Shown one piece after another: positions 15,695-21,252 of a stretch of DNA of 21,252 nt. The DNA comes from a virus. Below the pieces are notes generated by a model. It saw only the letters and a program-made list of their open reading frames with translations. It was not told where the DNA came from and did not search any database. Position numbers and translations under genes: made by a program. Each line of letters begins with the position of its first letter. The first letter of the stretch is position 1. The stretch spans positions 1 to 21,252 of IMG/VR virus record IMGVR_UViG_3300034375_001949. One strand, given 5' to 3'.

Positions 15695-15879
15695 TAAACT
15701 CCCCAGAACTTATGCACTACAGGAGCAACAAGAATTAAAATGGCCAGCCCCCAAATTTTAATGTCCAAGCTTTTCAACGTAGACTTCTGGTCGGCCAACT
15801 TTTCCTCAATGTTCTGGTAGCGCAGATTGCACTCAGCTTCATGCTTTTCCAGTTTGGCTAAGACGTCTTCTACTCGCAT
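15694..15879 (-). CDS. 61-residue coiled-coil protein with C-terminal membrane helix
   Basis: Residues 1-38 are charged helix or coiled coil (VEDVLAKLEKHEAE, YQNIEEKLADQKSTLKS). Residues about 43-57 are hydrophobic (IWGLAILILVAPVV). The protein ends HKFWGV. The layout is that of XhlA/holin-like small membrane proteins. I chose the ATG at 15879, although the frame is open to 16107, because GAGGA lies four bases before it and the longer frame lies on top of the preceding gene. The stop overlaps the next ATG by one base. It could be a holin-type lysis protein or a membrane-anchored accessory protein; no endolysin is visible in the window. Confidence 0.7.
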   Translation of the reverse strand: MRVEDVLAKLEKHEAECNLRYQNIEEKLADQKSTLKSLDIKIWGLAILILVAPVVHKFWGV

Positions 15880-15883
15880 ATCG

Positions 15884-15888
15884 TCCTC
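15884..15888 (-). promoter_or_regulatory. Ribosome binding site that decides the 15879 start
   Basis: GAGGA lies four bases before the ATG at 15879 and overlaps the TGA of the upstream gene (ends 15887). It supports the short 61-residue product over the longer open frame from 16107. Confidence 0.65.
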
Positions 15889-16171
15889 ACCAAGCTTTAC
15901 ATGACCAGTAACGGGCGCTGAACTTGTCTTTTGCTGTCCCGCACGAATGACGCGCTCTAAAGTTTTTTCGACGTCCCGGTTGATCTTTTTTAATTGCCAT
16001 GTCCGGATCGCCGAAACGAACCAACTTAACTTCACTGCCCTTTTTTGCCAGAACAGCACTTTTCTTTGATTTACCGGGTGTCCGCTTTGGTTTGTTATAT
16101 CCTGCAAAGGTCTCTCCCCGGTACTTTATTCTGCCGGAGGGCAGTTTCTTAACGTCTTTCGTTGTAGCCAT
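15887..16171 (-). CDS. 94-residue basic protein with conserved C-terminal motif
   Basis: The sequence is strongly basic. It begins KKLPSGRIKYRGETFAGYNK, continues with SAVLAKKGSEVKLVRFGDPD and ends FRARHSCG...KDK...ARYWSCKAW. The C-terminal RARHxC...KDK...YWSCKxW pattern, with Cys77 and Cys91, is familiar as a conserved phage family; I do not recall a solved function. The two Cys and His75 could hold a metal or pair up. The start follows a 25-base gap with only a weak G-rich ribosome site. The region is also open in another frame, but the conserved motif marks this as the real one. It is possibly a small virion or assembly protein. Confidence 0.8.
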   Translation of the reverse strand: MATTKDVKKLPSGRIKYRGETFAGYNKPKRTPGKSKKSAVLAKKGSEVKLVRFGDPDMAIKKDQPGRRKNFRARHSCGTAKDKFSARYWSCKAW

Positions 16172-16196
16172 TATGAAATGCCCCCAGTCACATCAT

Positions 16197-16823
16197 TTAT
16201 GCGTAAAATCCTGTAATGCTGGTAAAGCCCGGACCGGTTTGCGTGTAAGCCACGTACCCACCGTTTTCGAACATGATACCGTTATCACGCATTTCCACAT
16301 CGCTAATTACAGTCGCGTCAGCAACCGTTCCCAACGTAACGTTTGCAGTGCCTGTCGCACTTCCATCACGCACAGAAACGGAACCCGCCGTGCCAGAATT
16401 TACAATGTAAAGACCACGTAGGCGCATACGACCTGCAAAGATAACTTCCAAAGCATCTGCGGACATTCCAACCGTGATTGCTCCATCGGTATCGTCATCA
16501 ACCGTGACTTGGGTCACCGTCTTGAAATACGCAGTGGTAGTTACCGCCGCAGTATCTGGTCCAGCAATGCTTTCTGTTTGAGCGTCACCATGGACGTCTG
16601 TGCCAACAACAGTGAAAGTCCGCCCGTCGTCCGTACCCGCAGAAGTAATGGTTACTTTGCGAGCTGCGGTAAACGTTGCCACCCCGCCAGAAGCGTTTGC
16701 GCCGTTAATCGTCAAGTTTTGCTCGCCACCGCTTGCAGGAGTTTGAGATTGGCAGATGCTATCTGCATCCGCCGCGTCGCCATCGGCAGCAAAGTATTTG
16801 GATTTAATGTCAGAATTAGCCAT
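16197..16823 (-). CDS. Beta-rich phage structural protein
   Basis: The protein has 208 residues. Motifs include ITSAGTDDGRTFTVVGTDVH then DAQTESIAG, and TAYFKTVTQVTVDDDTDGAI, a pattern common in phage structural proteins with Ig-like or decoration folds. A C-terminal RLRGLYIVNSGTAGSVSVRD strand pair and a GYVAYTQTGPGF end follow. The ATG overlaps the stop of the lysine-tail gene (TAATG). No enzyme motif is present. The repeated Thr/Ala/Gly beta strands suggest a capsid or tail surface component. Confidence 0.78.
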   Translation of the reverse strand: MANSDIKSKYFAADGDAADADSICQSQTPASGGEQNLTINGANASGGVATFTAARKVTITSAGTDDGRTFTVVGTDVHGDAQTESIAGPDTAAVTTTAYFKTVTQVTVDDDTDGAITVGMSADALEVIFAGRMRLRGLYIVNSGTAGSVSVRDGSATGTANVTLGTVADATVISDVEMRDNGIMFENGGYVAYTQTGPGFTSITGFYA

Positions 16824-17035
16824 TATTTGCTCTCCGCTTTCTTCGTTGTTTTCTTAGCAACTTTTTTGGGAGCGGCTTTTTTAACAGGTTTTTCTTCCCA
16901 CGCCTCATTAACGTCAGGCGTCGAAGGATCATCAGCCTTCAACGTGCCGTCGTCATTACGTGCGCGAACTTTTTCGACCTTAATGCCGCGAGCTGCTAGT
17001 TCTTCTTCAGAAGGTGGCTGAAACCGATTGCTCAT
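16823..17035 (-). CDS. Small protein with histone H1-like lysine/alanine tail
   Basis: The 70-residue product has an acidic/mixed first half (PPSEEELAARGIKVEKVRAR, then DDPSTPDVNEAWEE). The last 20 or so residues are almost only Lys, Ala, Pro and Thr (KKAAPKKVAKKTTKKAESK). A near-perfect ribosome site (AAGGAGGT) precedes the ATG by about five bases. The N-terminal PP(S/T)EEELAARGIKVEKV motif recurs in marine phages beside structural genes. The tail resembles H1 or AlgP tails and may bind DNA or an acidic protein; the function is unproven. Confidence 0.82.
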   Translation of the reverse strand: MSNRFQPPSEEELAARGIKVEKVRARNDDGTLKADDPSTPDVNEAWEEKPVKKAAPKKVAKKTTKKAESK

Positions 17036-17046
17036 GTTTCACCTCC

Positions 17047-17271
17047 TTATGATGCCGCGATAGTGCCGCCAGTGTCAGAACGCTTCCAGTTGGTGCCGTC
17101 AGAGAACGCAAGAATTGCAGAACCTGCCGCGCCGTCAGAAACATACACAAGCGTACCCGCGCCTGCCGAAGAAGCAGAAGGTGCAGTCGCAACTGTATAG
17201 GTGGGAACTTTGATGTCACCAACAAAACCGTTGGTGGAGGTCACTGGACCAGAGAAAGTAGTCGAAGCCAT
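17047..17271 (-). CDS. Small structural protein with SDGTNW motif
   Basis: This 74-residue protein contains TTFSGPVTSTNGFVGD, then YTVATAP and LVYVSDGAAGSAILAFSDGT followed by NWKRSD. The VSDGAxGxxxxAFSDGTNW signature is a widespread short beta module of phage tail and structural proteins. This copy consists of little more than the module. It is the first gene after the capsid terminator and its leader. An AAGGGG ribosome site sits eight bases before the ATG. A virion surface or appendage role is likely. Confidence 0.8.
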   Translation of the reverse strand: MASTTFSGPVTSTNGFVGDIKVPTYTVATAPSASSAGAGTLVYVSDGAAGSAILAFSDGTNWKRSDTGGTIAAS

Positions 17272-17282
17272 TTTAATACCCC

Positions 17283-17314
17283 TTGCACAAGGTTTCGCTT
17301 CGCAGTCCGTGCAA
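17283..17314 (-). promoter_or_regulatory. Leader hairpin before the 17271 gene
   Basis: TTGCAC and GTGCAA pair perfectly across a 20-base loop, extendable by two G-U pairs in RNA. The 3' arm reaches the first A bases of the AAGGGG ribosome site, so the stem could partly hide it. This is a short stem with modest support. Confidence 0.35.
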
Positions 17315-17355
17315 TGTCAGGTGGGCCGACCCCTGTCTGCAAAGCTAATGTTAAG

Positions 17356-17375
17356 CCCTATCGTGACTATAACTT
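17356..17375 (-). promoter_or_regulatory. Possible T7-type phage RNA polymerase promoter
   Basis: The minus strand reads AAGTTATAGTCACGATAGGG, which matches the T7 class III consensus at 13 of 20 positions, including TCAC and ATAGGG around the start. It lies just after a strong terminator and about 85 bases before the next gene, where a promoter would be expected. No RNA polymerase gene is in the window, so the assignment is weak. Confidence 0.35.
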
Positions 17376-17383
17376 AGCTTGAG

Positions 17384-17414
17384 ATAAAAAGAAAGGGGCC
17401 TCGTAAGAGGCCCC
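17384..17414 (-). terminator. Rho-independent terminator after the capsid gene
   Basis: Minus-strand RNA forms a perfect 8-bp GC stem (GGGGCCTC / GAGGCCCC) with a TTAC loop, followed at once by TTTCTTTTTA. It is about 57 bases downstream of the capsid stop. This is the clearest terminator in the window and ends or attenuates the head-gene transcript. Confidence 0.9.
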
Positions 17415-17431
17415 AAGTGCAGTCATCAGGG

Positions 17432-17455
17432 AGGTGGGTAATGAAAAACCCACTT
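17432..17455. other. Second small hairpin between capsid gene and terminator
   Basis: GTGGGT and ACCCAC pair across a loop of eight A/T-rich bases in the capsid 3' region. On the minus strand no U-tract follows, so it may be a 3' stabilising or processing stem rather than a terminator. Confidence 0.45.
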
Positions 17456-17470
17456 CTCTTATACCACAGA

Positions 17471-18379
17471 TTACGCCGCGCCGGGAGTACCAAATACGCA
17501 GCGCCAGTCGGAAACGCCGAAGCTGTAACGCTCACGCGCTTTAAAGCGCATGTTACCGGTGTCAAAGTCTCCTTCCATTGCCGTTTTGATTGGCGAACGG
17601 TTGAAGTATTTGAAGCCGTTAGGAGCGTCAGTCTTGATGAAGAATGCGTCGGTGTCTGTCAGGAAGTGGTTAACCACTGCACCTTCAGGCAACATACCCA
17701 TGCTCTTCATGGCGTTCAGATCGTTGTCCGCAGTGCCCGAACGCAGGTTCGAGTTGATAACTCGCTCTGCGATGAACTGAAGCTCTTTCGGAATGATAAG
17801 CTTCATGCCGCGTACAGCAATCTTCAGACCGCGTTCGTCAGTCATACCCGCGATGTCGATCAGCATTTGCTCAAGCGAAGTCTCGTTGAGGTCAGCCGCA
17901 GTAGACAGCAAGTTGCGCTGGTTACCAGACAAAGATGGGTGAGCAGACGAACATAGCGCCGCGCCGTCACCAACAGGGCTGCCAGTCGAGAACGCATTGT
18001 TCAGGATGGAAGCAGCTTTGATTTGCTTGGTCTGAGCCATTGAGCGAGCCAAAGCTTTGGTGTAGCGAGATGCGAGACGATCATAAAGGTTATCTTCGAT
18101 AGCTTCTTCAGTGATCGAGAACGCAAGCGCGATGGTTTCGTGAGTGTAACGAGCAGTGTAAGTTTCCTGCGCTTCGTCAAAACTGATGGCACCGCCCTCA
18201 GATTTCGTTGGAGCTGTGGAAAAACCACCGAGCATAACTTCCTCTTCAAATGCACGGTCAGATGACTCTTCTTCGAAGATTTCAGAATGCTCATTCTCGT
18301 AACGGTTGTATTCGAGCCCGAACAAGGCATTAAGGCCGGGTTCCAGCTCTTTCGCTAGTTGTGCGCGAGAGATAGCCAT
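17471..18379 (-). CDS. Major capsid protein (HK97 fold)
   Basis: The protein has 302 residues, normal for the coat shell of a short-tailed phage. Residues 76-101 (ARYTHETIALAFSITEEAIE) fit the start of the HK97 core. A long spine helix (RYTKALARSMAQTKQIKAAS) follows at about 105-125. The loop DGAALCSSAHPSLSG (138-152) is typical of the Mu GpT-like capsid group. LKIAVRGMKLIIPKELQFIA near 185-204 and the final beta stretch RERYSFGVSDWRCVFGT fit the P and A domains. A consensus AAGGAGG sits nine bases before the ATG, in keeping with the highest expression in the cluster. The scaffold-like gene and decoration protein lie just upstream, and a strong terminator follows. Confidence 0.88.
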   Translation of the reverse strand: MAISRAQLAKELEPGLNALFGLEYNRYENEHSEIFEEESSDRAFEEEVMLGGFSTAPTKSEGGAISFDEAQETYTARYTHETIALAFSITEEAIEDNLYDRLASRYTKALARSMAQTKQIKAASILNNAFSTGSPVGDGAALCSSAHPSLSGNQRNLLSTAADLNETSLEQMLIDIAGMTDERGLKIAVRGMKLIIPKELQFIAERVINSNLRSGTADNDLNAMKSMGMLPEGAVVNHFLTDTDAFFIKTDAPNGFKYFNRSPIKTAMEGDFDTGNMRFKARERYSFGVSDWRCVFGTPGAA

Positions 18380-18388
18380 TGATTAAGC

Positions 18389-18395
18389 CCTCCTT
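18389..18395 (-). promoter_or_regulatory. Strong ribosome binding site of the capsid gene
   Basis: AAGGAGG lies nine bases before the capsid ATG and overlaps the stop codon of the upstream gene. It is one of the two closest matches to the 16S tail in the window, the other being before the 17035 gene. Confidence 0.75.
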
Positions 18396-19044
18396 AAATG
18401 CCGGTGGAGTCCGCAGTGGTTTGAGAATCAAACCGGCGGGTTCCAGCGTTGAAGTGTGCGTTCAGACGAACGATCAGCGGGATACCGGCTGCGGTATAGT
18501 CGCTGTTTGCTACGTCGTCCATGATGCCTACGATACGCAACGGCAAAGTAGCCGTAGTTGCAATCGAGGAAACGCTCAAAGCGGAATTAGACGAGCCAGT
18601 ATCGGTCGAACCGGTACGAGCCGACGTACCCAGCGAAGCGTTTGCGAACACAGCCGCAAGTGCAGTCGCACGGTCAGTCAGAGACGCGTCAGACGCTACT
18701 TTGAACAGTTGGTTCGGGTTGTCCGCCACAAACGCCTTTACAGGGTGGTTTGTGTCTACGCTGACAGCGCCAGAACCGGGCCAGTAGTTAAGCCATACAG
18801 GTTTTTTCTGTACGGAATCGTGGTACTCCACACCCATCAGGACACCAAGCGCCTGCGTAGTGCCACCGTTTGTGGCACCAGCATAGTCGATAACGCCGTC
18901 CGCAGTTGGGACAACGATACCGTACTGGTAGATCGCGTTGGTGTTGTCAGAAGCGATTTCGTACTGGGTTACACCAGTCGAGTTTGCACCGCTACCAACT
19001 AGCCCGATAGGACGTAGACCATAGGCAGTAGATTGATTTGCCAT
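18394..19044 (-). CDS. Probable head decoration / capsid-associated protein
   Basis: This 216-residue protein lies directly upstream of the capsid gene. It starts ANQSTAYGLRPIGLVGSGAN, has YEIASDNTNAIYQYGIVVPT and continues with GVLMGVEYHDSVQKKPVWLN, a pattern shared by proteins paired with marine phage capsids. It is beta-rich with few charged helices, as in decoration or cement proteins. A Ser/Thr-rich loop (TSARTGSTDTGSSNSA) may be surface-exposed. An AGGAGA ribosome site precedes the ATG. No protease or enzyme motif is present. The decoration role is inferred from position and pattern. Confidence 0.75.
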   Translation of the reverse strand: MANQSTAYGLRPIGLVGSGANSTGVTQYEIASDNTNAIYQYGIVVPTADGVIDYAGATNGGTTQALGVLMGVEYHDSVQKKPVWLNYWPGSGAVSVDTNHPVKAFVADNPNQLFKVASDASLTDRATALAAVFANASLGTSARTGSTDTGSSNSALSVSSIATTATLPLRIVGIMDDVANSDYTAAGIPLIVRLNAHFNAGTRRFDSQTTADSTGI

Positions 19045-19070
19045 TTTAGGTTTCTCCTATTGGGGCAGCC

Positions 19071-19556
19071 CTATCTTTTGGGGCCACCGAAGGTTACACG
19101 AGATTGACGGTCAGGCTTGCTGATCGTCATAGTCGAATGTGCATTCTCGCGCATCATGTCAGAATCAACTGCTTGCATCTGGTCACGGTTACGTTGGTTA
19201 AAGTAATCGCTACGTTCTGCAATCGTTTCCTCTGGAATACGAGCGAGAAGCAGTCCGCCTACTCCAAACACACCTTGGTATTTACCTGTTTCCACGACGG
19301 GAGCTTCGAAGTCTGGATATTCGTCCGCACGGACCAATTCCCAACCTTCTCGCATTTTTGCACTGACGTTCTTCGTGTCGTCAAAACCACGCGTTTCGGC
19401 GCGAATCCAACGATGCTTAAAGCCATCAGGCGCAGGCGGTGCATCTAACATCGACGGGGGAGCCCAAGGCTTACGAACGGCCTGTTTCTCCCGGGTTTGG
19501 TTGGCGCGAGAAGTACGGTTGATGGTTGATCCATCCTGTTTAGTTTGGTCATTCAT
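19071..19556 (-). CDS. Conserved protein between scaffold and decoration genes
   Basis: The protein has 161 residues. It has a polar N-terminus (SRANQTREKQAVRKPWAPPS), then DGFKHRWIRAETRGFDDTKN and REGWELVRADEYPDFEAP. A glycine-rich YQGVFGVGGLLLARIPEETI segment and a helix DYFNQRNRDQMQAVDSDMMR follow, and the end is basic. It fits between scaffold and decoration genes in a layout I know from marine phages, where this family is called only hypothetical. The product could help in head assembly or be a minor capsid protein. It starts five bases after the scaffold-like stop. Confidence 0.76.
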   Translation of the reverse strand: MNDQTKQDGSTINRTSRANQTREKQAVRKPWAPPSMLDAPPAPDGFKHRWIRAETRGFDDTKNVSAKMREGWELVRADEYPDFEAPVVETGKYQGVFGVGGLLLARIPEETIAERSDYFNQRNRDQMQAVDSDMMRENAHSTMTISKPDRQSRVTFGGPKR

Positions 19557-19560
19557 CTTC

Positions 19561-20418
19561 TTACTCCTTCACGTATTTCGCATATTCTTCAAGCGGCACA
19601 CCCAATTTCTTCGCTATTGCGACTTGGCTCGGGGTGAGTCGAACCTTTTTCCCACTGCGCCCAGAAGTTGTTCTCGAAGCGCCAACAACCGTCTGAGCGG
19701 CACGTTTGTTGGTGGCTTTTCCGCCATTTCCGAACTTGTCAGATATACGACGGTCGAGTTCAGTATAGTAGTCATCGCTCTGCGGGTCAAACCCTTCGTC
19801 TTCCACCAACTTTTTGTGGATACCAAAGGCCGCATAAGTCATGGCTTCATCTTGACCAAACCAAGAGTTGCGTAACGCCCACTGCTCCGCTTTTGGATCA
19901 GGACGGCGAGGCTGTTGCGCAGGCATCGGCTGACGCGCTTGGTGTTGCGCTGCCGCCTGTTGCTGACGCAAATAACGCTCTTGCTGCATCTTGGCCTGAT
20001 TTGCACGATCTTGTTGGATCGCTAAAGCAGTCAGTTTGCGCTGTGCTTCGACCGTTTTGCCGGAGTCCCCGACTTCGATAGCACGTGCAAGCTCATTTTC
20101 AGCCTGTTTAATTTCGGTGTTTACACGATTTGTGTATTCCGTGACGTAGTTTGTATCCAAACTACTGACGCGCTGCTTGAGACCTTGAGCCTCATTCTGG
20201 ACCGCTTGAGCATAACGAATTGCTTCTTGCTCACGGCGTTCCGCTTCACGCATCTTTTTGGTTAGGCGGTCAATACGCTTCTGCGTAGCTGTCTCCGCCT
20301 TACGAAAATTCTCGTCACTGTCACTGTCATCGTCTGAAGCTTGCGCCTCAATCTCGATTTCAGTGTCTTGCTCGTCCATATTCAGTTCGAGCTGGTCGTC
20401 GTCTCTATCTTCAGCCAT
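19561..20418 (-). CDS. Scaffold-like capsid assembly protein
   Basis: The protein has 285 residues. The N-terminus is very acidic (residues 1-35). A long charged coiled coil covers about 40-155 (RIDRLTKKMREAERREQEAI, then EIKQAENELARAIEVG). A Gln/Pro/Arg-rich linker (155-175) leads to WALRNSWFGQDEAMTYAAFG and a helix through DDYYTELDRRISDKFG. The C-terminus is basic and ends in a small helical hairpin (LTPSQVAIAKKLGVPLEEYA), the sort of positively charged end that binds coat proteins in podovirus scaffolds. It lies two genes before the capsid gene. No protease motif is visible. Scaffold is the best call from composition and position. Confidence 0.78.
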   Translation of the reverse strand: MAEDRDDDQLELNMDEQDTEIEIEAQASDDDSDSDENFRKAETATQKRIDRLTKKMREAERREQEAIRYAQAVQNEAQGLKQRVSSLDTNYVTEYTNRVNTEIKQAENELARAIEVGDSGKTVEAQRKLTALAIQQDRANQAKMQQERYLRQQQAAAQHQARQPMPAQQPRRPDPKAEQWALRNSWFGQDEAMTYAAFGIHKKLVEDEGFDPQSDDYYTELDRRISDKFGNGGKATNKRAAQTVVGASRTTSGRSGKKVRLTPSQVAIAKKLGVPLEEYAKYVKE

Positions 20419-20427
20419 GTTTCACCT

Positions 20428-20913
20428 TTATAAATGATGGATGTCTTCTGGGTCCATAATGGTCGCGAGTATCTCGTCATCGTTGAGAATACGGACCTCC
20501 CCGCCATCGATCTGGAAGCGTGAACCCGCATAGCGAGCAAACATAACCCACTGCTTTTCTTCACACCATGGACCGGACGGAAACTTGTCTTTGTCCTTGT
20601 AAGCCAAAGGACCGACTTTAAGGACGTAACCAACTTGAGTAGAGATGTTGCTCTTCTCTTGTACTTCGCTGGGGATAAAAATACCGCCCGCGGTTTTGGC
20701 TTTTCCTTGATATGGAAGGATCAGAATACGCCAGCCGGTAGGGGCGGGCATTCTTTCCAAAAGACTTGAACCAATCGCATCAGGATTGAGACGAGGTTTT
20801 TCGACGTAAGCGTCGGCGAGATTAGGCTTGTCGCCATTGTTCTCGGTAGTTTTAGCTAAAGCGGCTACACCTTCGGCGGCTGCCGCTAAGTCAATTTTTG
20901 CTGACTCAGTCAT
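20428..20913 (-). CDS. GroES-like co-chaperonin
   Basis: The protein has 161 residues. The Cpn10 core is about residues 56-153: APTGWRILILPYQGKAKTAG, then the mobile-loop tripeptide IFI in GGIFIP (76-81), VGYVLKVGPLAY, a WVMFARYAGSRFQIDGGEVR segment and LNDDEILATI. This matches GroES strand by strand, including the AGGI loop that docks on GroEL. Compared with bacterial GroES (about 97 residues) it has an extra N-terminal arm of about 55 residues rich in Ala and acidic side chains, and a short insert in the roof region. No GroEL gene is near, so it would act with the host GroEL, as T4 gp31 does for its capsid protein. The start overlaps the previous gene by eight bases. Confidence 0.87.
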   Translation of the reverse strand: MTESAKIDLAAAAEGVAALAKTTENNGDKPNLADAYVEKPRLNPDAIGSSLLERMPAPTGWRILILPYQGKAKTAGGIFIPSEVQEKSNISTQVGYVLKVGPLAYKDKDKFPSGPWCEEKQWVMFARYAGSRFQIDGGEVRILNDDEILATIMDPEDIHHL

Positions 20914-21103
20914 TAGATCGCTCCTGTTTATCTAGCAGGCCCTTGAGTTCCTGTTCCACGTGATTAAGGCATTCTAAGTTGCCCATAAGCTCACGATAAT
21001 GCTCCATCGACTTAACGTTTCCGTTTTGCATGTAGTCGACGCAACCTTGGCGACGTTCACGGATAATCCGAAACACCGCTTCGGCTATATAGATTTCATC
21101 CAT
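20906..21103 (-). CDS. Small helical conserved hypothetical protein
   Basis: The product has 65 residues and is almost entirely helical: EIYIAEAVFRIIRERRQGCV, then NVKSMEHYRELMGNLECLNH and VEQELKGLLDKQERSND. An AGGA sits a few bases before the ATG, and the stop lies inside the GroES-like gene. It is the first gene after the 92-base gap with the inverted repeat. I do not recognise its family. Size and helical hairpin plan are compatible with a small dimeric regulator or assembly helper, without evidence for either. Confidence 0.75.
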   Translation of the reverse strand: MDEIYIAEAVFRIIRERRQGCVDYMQNGNVKSMEHYRELMGNLECLNHVEQELKGLLDKQERSND

Positions 21104-21130
21104 TCAGTCCTCGCATATTATCGTACAACA

Positions 21131-21180
21131 TCTAGTGCATCCTAGCACAGCTAGTATAAGATATGCTAGGACAAACTAGA
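21131..21180 (-). promoter_or_regulatory. CTAG-rich 50-bp inverted repeat / hairpin
   Basis: The arms TCTAGT-4-CCTAGC and GCTAGG-4-ACTAGA are exact mirror complements around 21155/21156. CTAG occurs five times, at 21132, 21142, 21151, 21166 and 21176. Minus-strand RNA can pair 15 of 16 arm positions (13 Watson-Crick, 2 G-U, one mismatch) around an 18-base loop; plus-strand RNA can pair only 13. No U-tract follows, so it is not a classical terminator. It lies in the 5' region of the head-gene operon and may be an operator, an RNase III site or a leader structure. Confidence 0.65.
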
Positions 21181-21195
21181 TATTTATGCGAGTTC

Positions 21196-21252
21196 TTAGG
21201 GGCATAACCGCTCATACGTCTCGTTGTGAACGGTTACGTCGACAAGAAGACC
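21196..21252 (-). CDS. Possible C-terminal end of an upstream gene (partial)
   Basis: The minus frame from the right edge reads GLLVDVTVHNETYERLCP and stops at a TAA, 18 residues. Its codons look like those of the neighbouring genes. It would place the end of the next upstream gene 92 bases before the 65-residue gene. A competing plus-strand frame from an ATG at 21186 is also open to the edge but has no clear ribosome site and uses more rare-looking Arg codons. Confidence 0.4.
   Translation of the reverse strand, partial: GLLVDVTVHNETYERLCP

Noticed and set aside
15694-16107. 137-residue version of the small membrane protein
   Set aside because: The first 76 codons overlap the conserved 94-residue gene in another frame; a good ribosome site precedes the internal ATG at 15879.
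17432-17455. Hairpin as a terminator for a plus-strand gene
   Set aside because: There is no plus-strand gene upstream and no proper U-tract after the stem.
19056-19080. GATAGGGCT shared with the promoter candidate
   Set aside because: Here it contains the stop codon of the 161-residue gene and lacks the TCAC part; probably chance.
21104-21195. Host sigma-70 promoter in the gap before the first gene
   Set aside because: TATACT and TAATAT are present as -10-like boxes, but no -35-like hexamer lies at 16-18 bases from either.

Overview
The window is a block of late (virion) genes from a tailed bacteriophage, most likely an uncultured marine short-tailed phage (podovirus type). All 28 genes I can support lie on the minus strand, so transcription runs from right to left. 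Genes overlap by 1-17 bases or are separated by a few bases, and TAATG, TGATG and ATGA stop/start junctions are frequent. The podovirus reading rests on a P22 gp4/SU10-type adaptor pair, a P22 gp10-like tail-hub protein, tail fibres and large internal-type proteins, with no sheath, tape-measure or tail-tube gene. Many small proteins belong to families familiar from metagenomic marine phages. The base composition (roughly half GC) suggests a marine alpha- or gammaproteobacterial host, but that is inference.

Right part (21252 to 17471), head module: a possible end of an upstream gene, then a 92-base gap with a CTAG-rich inverted repeat. Next come a small unknown protein, a GroES-like co-chaperonin, a scaffold-like coiled-coil protein, a conserved unknown, a probable head decoration protein and the HK97-fold major capsid protein. 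A strong intrinsic terminator follows the capsid gene. The next genes start after a 112-base leader that holds a possible phage-type promoter.

Middle part (17271 to 12436), connector and accessory module: small structural proteins, a lysine-tailed protein, a beta-rich structural protein, a basic protein with a conserved C-terminal motif, a small coil-plus-membrane protein and a DUF1415-like protein. Two very small lysine/glycine-rich peptides follow, then the two adaptor-like head-tail proteins with a small protein between them, and two further small conserved proteins.

Left part (12436 to 1), tail, fibre and internal proteins: a tandem 22-residue repeat protein, a 936-residue fibre with 17-residue beta repeats and an S74 self-cleaving chaperone domain, two small helical proteins, the gp10-like hub, a C1q-like fibre or adhesin, a zinc-ribbon protein and a 640-residue protein with a membrane-active segment. 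Last is a very large Ala/Gln/Gly-rich helical repeat protein that fills the leftmost 2850 bases without a stop and runs off the edge.

The genes fit one assembly line. GroES and scaffold would help fold and build the capsid. The adaptors and hub would close the head and form the short tail. The fibres would bind the host. The last two large proteins are candidates for internal or ejection proteins. The terminase, portal and replication genes are not in the window.
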